Assembly (NCBI GenBank): GCA_947307005.1
Contig: CAMZHY010000130.1
Coordinates: forward strand, 1-8,585
DNA length: 8,585 nucleotides
Direction: 5' to 3'
From: an uncultured Planctomycetaceae bacterium
GTDB taxonomy: Bacteria; Planctomycetota; Planctomycetia; Pirellulales; Thermoguttaceae
The notes below the pieces were generated by a model. It was not told the origin of the DNA. It worked only from the letters and a program-made list of their open reading frames with translations, and searched no databases. Below, one piece after another: positions 7,245-8,585 of this stretch (the stretch's first letter is position 1; each line of letters opens with the position of its first letter). Both the position numbers and the translations under genes were made by a program.

Positions 7245-7273
7245 TTGATCGTCGGAGAAAAAAGGGATATTGC
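7245..7273 (+). promoter_or_regulatory. Weak candidate promoter for the small ORF
   Basis: TTGATC (7245-7250) and TATTGC (7268-7273) are 17 bases apart. The -10 matches poorly. If used, transcription would start near 7280, exactly at the first hairpin of the leader described at 7282-7339. Confidence 0.25.
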
Positions 7274-7281
7274 CTCAACCC

Positions 7282-7339
7282 GTTGAAATTACTAAATTTC
7301 GACTCCAATCAAACCCAATAACAACAGAAAGGAGTCGAA
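7282..7339 (+). promoter_or_regulatory. Candidate RNA switch: two mutually exclusive hairpins, one hiding a ribosome binding site
   Basis: Hairpin A pairs GTTGAAATT (7282-7290) with AATTTCGAC (7295-7303) around ACTA, nine pairs with one G-U. Hairpin B pairs TTCGACTCC (7298-7306) with GGAGTCGAA (7331-7339), nine perfect Watson-Crick pairs, around a 24-base loop nearly free of G. Bases 7298-7303 belong to both, so only one can form. Hairpin B contains the GGAG of the Shine-Dalgarno for the ATG at 7341, so B would block and A would permit translation. This is the geometry of translational riboswitches, thermosensors or protein-controlled leaders. It matches no riboswitch class I know, and the signal sensed is unknown. 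Confidence 0.45.
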
Positions 7340-7340
7340 C

Positions 7341-7448
7341 ATGAACGAACGCGACGTCGCGCTCACGTCGTTTATTGTAAAGATTTGCAACGTCCTCTTC
7401 AAGCTGCGCGAAAATATTTTGGACAAATACTTTTCGGGGCGCTTATGA
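7341..7448 (+). CDS. Small ORF, 35 residues, unknown
   Basis: An ATG preceded by AAAGGAG with a six-base spacer opens a frame of 35 codons ending in TGA. The product begins MNERDVALTSF, has a hydrophobic patch (FIVKICNVLFKL, residues 11-22) and ends with charged residues; it could form one amphipathic helix. I recognise no family. The Shine-Dalgarno is among the best in the window and is the target of the hairpin at 7298-7339, which favours a real translated gene: a regulated small protein, a leader peptide for the gene at 7581, or the start of a decayed gene. In the +1 frame after the stop region, GAYEVGNDLLNISFG followed by a stop could be a frame-shifted continuation, but it is too short to judge. 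Confidence 0.4.
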   Translation: MNERDVALTSFIVKICNVLFKLRENILDKYFSGRL

Positions 7449-7477
7449 GGTCGGGAACGATCTCCTCAACATCTCCT

Positions 7478-7504
7478 TTGGTTAAATCTGAATCGTGGTA
7501 ATAT
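7478..7504 (+). promoter_or_regulatory. Possible extended -10 promoter for the Tat-signal gene at 7581
   Basis: TGGTAATAT (7496-7504) is an extended -10 (TG-N-TAATAT). A -35-like TTGGTT lies at 7478-7483, 15 bases upstream, which is short but tolerated when the -10 is extended. Transcription would begin near 7511, about 70 bases before the ATG. Confidence 0.35.
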
Positions 7505-7580
7505 GTCTTGAAAAAGCTCTTGGTTTTTATGTAACGCGTTGTCCTTCGGCAAGCAAAAGAGAAAAGGAGAAAAGACGACA

Positions 7581-8585
7581 ATGTTCAGCGCAATGAAAGA
7601 ATACCCGTTTACCTTTAAATATCTTTCACGACGCCAGTTTCTCAAAACTACGTTTGTATGCGGAGGTACGAGCGCCGGGTTGGGATACTGGAACGCGTTG
7701 ACTCTTTCTCAGAAAACCAGACCGAGAAGGCAGGCGCCGAACGACGGACTTTCGTTGGCGGAGTATTTGATCCGTGAAGCGTCGAAAATGGACTATTTCC
7801 CTTGCGGGATTCTTAGCGACGCGCCCGTTCGTTTTCGCGCGGCGCTAACCTTTGAGCGGTATCTAAAGTTCTATCGCTATAAAGAAAGGGTTTTGTCTTC
7901 GACAAGAGAAGAAATCGACGATTGCATTCGCCAGATCGACGACTTCCCGTCAAAGACGAAGGCGTTAGTTCTTGCGGCAATACGACTTTTTCGCCTCACG
8001 CATTCTCCCGGCTCCGGATATGAGAAAGCGTATCGAGGCTGGCAAGAACAGCTCGAGAGAATTCCAGACCCCGTTGAGATTCGACGGAGTTTAAAACCTC
8101 TTGTTACAGATTTAGATTCGGTCGAGACGCGTTCCTATCTATGGGGGAAACGCTCTTATTATCCCTTCTGCTACCCTGTTCTATGGTATTCTGCCCGTTG
8201 TCGCGTTATTCTTATTCTCGGCGCTCCGACCCCTGATTCGTCCGTCGATAAAGATTGGATCCAAAGGAGTCTCTTGTTCCTCCGTAAATATGAATTGAAT
8301 AAGGAGACAGCCTTCCCGTTTCCCGTCGACGACGACAAAGAAACTCCAACCGACGACTTCATCAGGACGTCGCAACGTCTAAAGGAATCGCCGCTGCGAT
8401 TTCTAGCTTTTACGCATCCCACTATTAACCCAAGGTTTCGCGATTATTCATCCGAACTTCCTAACGACGAGCGCGACTCTATCTTATGGTTTAAATGGTT
8501 TAAGAACATTGAAGAATGCGTCGCCGTCATACGCCGCGAACTCGACTTGACGATTCCGGCTGAACGGTGGATTTCCGATTATTAT
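7581..8585 (+). CDS. Unrecognised Tat-exported protein, N-terminal part (cut by window edge)
   Basis: The frame is open from the ATG at 7581 to the window end, 335 codons with no stop. The start has AGGAGA (7565-7570) ten bases upstream; Met5 is an alternative. Residues 16-22 read SRRQFLK, a textbook twin-arginine motif, followed by a short, Gly-rich hydrophobic stretch (TTFVCGGTSAGLGYW, 23-37), so the protein should be exported folded or tethered in the membrane. The mature part is rich in aromatic, Arg and Asp residues, with long predicted helices (for example RFRAALTFERYLKFYRYKERV at about 83-103 and a KALVLAAIRLFRL stretch). I see no nucleotide-binding, metal-binding CxxC/HxH or hydrolase motif. 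Base use resembles its left neighbours more than the G+C-rich first gene. It probably has its own promoter, 133 bases after the small ORF. Function is unknown. Confidence 0.72.
   Translation, partial: MFSAMKEYPFTFKYLSRRQFLKTTFVCGGTSAGLGYWNALTLSQKTRPRRQAPNDGLSLAEYLIREASKMDYFPCGILSDAPVRFRAALTFERYLKFYRYKERVLSSTREEIDDCIRQIDDFPSKTKALVLAAIRLFRLTHSPGSGYEKAYRGWQEQLERIPDPVEIRRSLKPLVTDLDSVETRSYLWGKRSYYPFCYPVLWYSARCRVILILGAPTPDSSVDKDWIQRSLLFLRKYELNKETAFPFPVDDDKETPTDDFIRTSQRLKESPLRFLAFTHPTINPRFRDYSSELPNDERDSILWFKWFKNIEECVAVIRRELDLTIPAERWISDYY

Noticed and set aside
6513..7286. Plus-strand frame of 257 codons opposite the ThuA-like gene, reaching into the intergenic region
   Set aside because: The antisense frame encodes recognisable ThuA motifs throughout, whereas this one shows no family features; it is an antisense shadow.
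1..8585. CRISPR arrays, insertion sequences, integrases, attachment sites or defence-system genes
   Set aside because: No regularly spaced direct repeats, transposase-like frames or tRNA-linked repeats were seen anywhere in the window.

Overview
The window most likely comes from a planctomycete, possibly a Pirellulales/Thermoguttaceae-like relative. I infer this from gene content (Tat-exported Gfo/Idh/MocA oxidoreductase, exported ThuA protein, secreted beta-helix and beta-propeller proteins, a two-helix membrane protein with a VWA-type motif) and from the style of short leaders and divergent gene pairs. No rRNA, tRNA, universal marker, CRISPR array or transposase is present, so the assignment rests on family content alone.

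Layout. (1) 1-453, minus: N-terminal part of a membrane protein with a VWA-like MIDAS motif, cut by the window edge. (2) 454-652: divergent intergenic region with a good sigma-70-like promoter facing right, overlapped by one inverted repeat and followed by an 18-bp perfect palindrome. (3) 653-2647, plus: secreted three-part protein (N-terminal beta domain, five-bladed-propeller-like middle, lectin/DUF1080-like C-terminus), closed by a strong intrinsic terminator at 2672-2724. (4) 2932-4764, plus: secreted protein whose C-terminal 240 residues form a right-handed beta-helix with a visible 22-23-residue C/S-x-F ladder; its N-terminal half is unrecognised and markedly AT-richer. (5) 4821-7163, minus: a two-gene operon, ThuA-like protein followed by a Gfo/Idh/MocA oxidoreductase, both with twin-arginine signals. 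(6) 7164-7340: divergent region containing two mutually exclusive hairpins, one of which buries the ribosome binding site of a 35-codon ORF (7341-7448). (7) 7581 to the right edge, plus: an unrecognised protein with a clear twin-arginine signal, open at the end.

How the genes may work together. Almost every product is exported. The ThuA plus Gfo/Idh pair matches the ThuA/ThuB pairing known from disaccharide 3-keto metabolism, and the propeller protein carries a C-terminal domain of the DUF1080/lectin type that is frequent in the same planctomycete carbohydrate context. The reading that this is an extracytoplasmic carbohydrate-handling neighbourhood is an inference; the two plus-strand secreted genes are separated by a strong terminator and are not one operon with the minus-strand pair.

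The most unusual signals are the candidate RNA switch and small ORF at 7282-7448, the operator-like symmetry around the promoter at 511-580, and the sharp base-composition change after the terminator near 2720.
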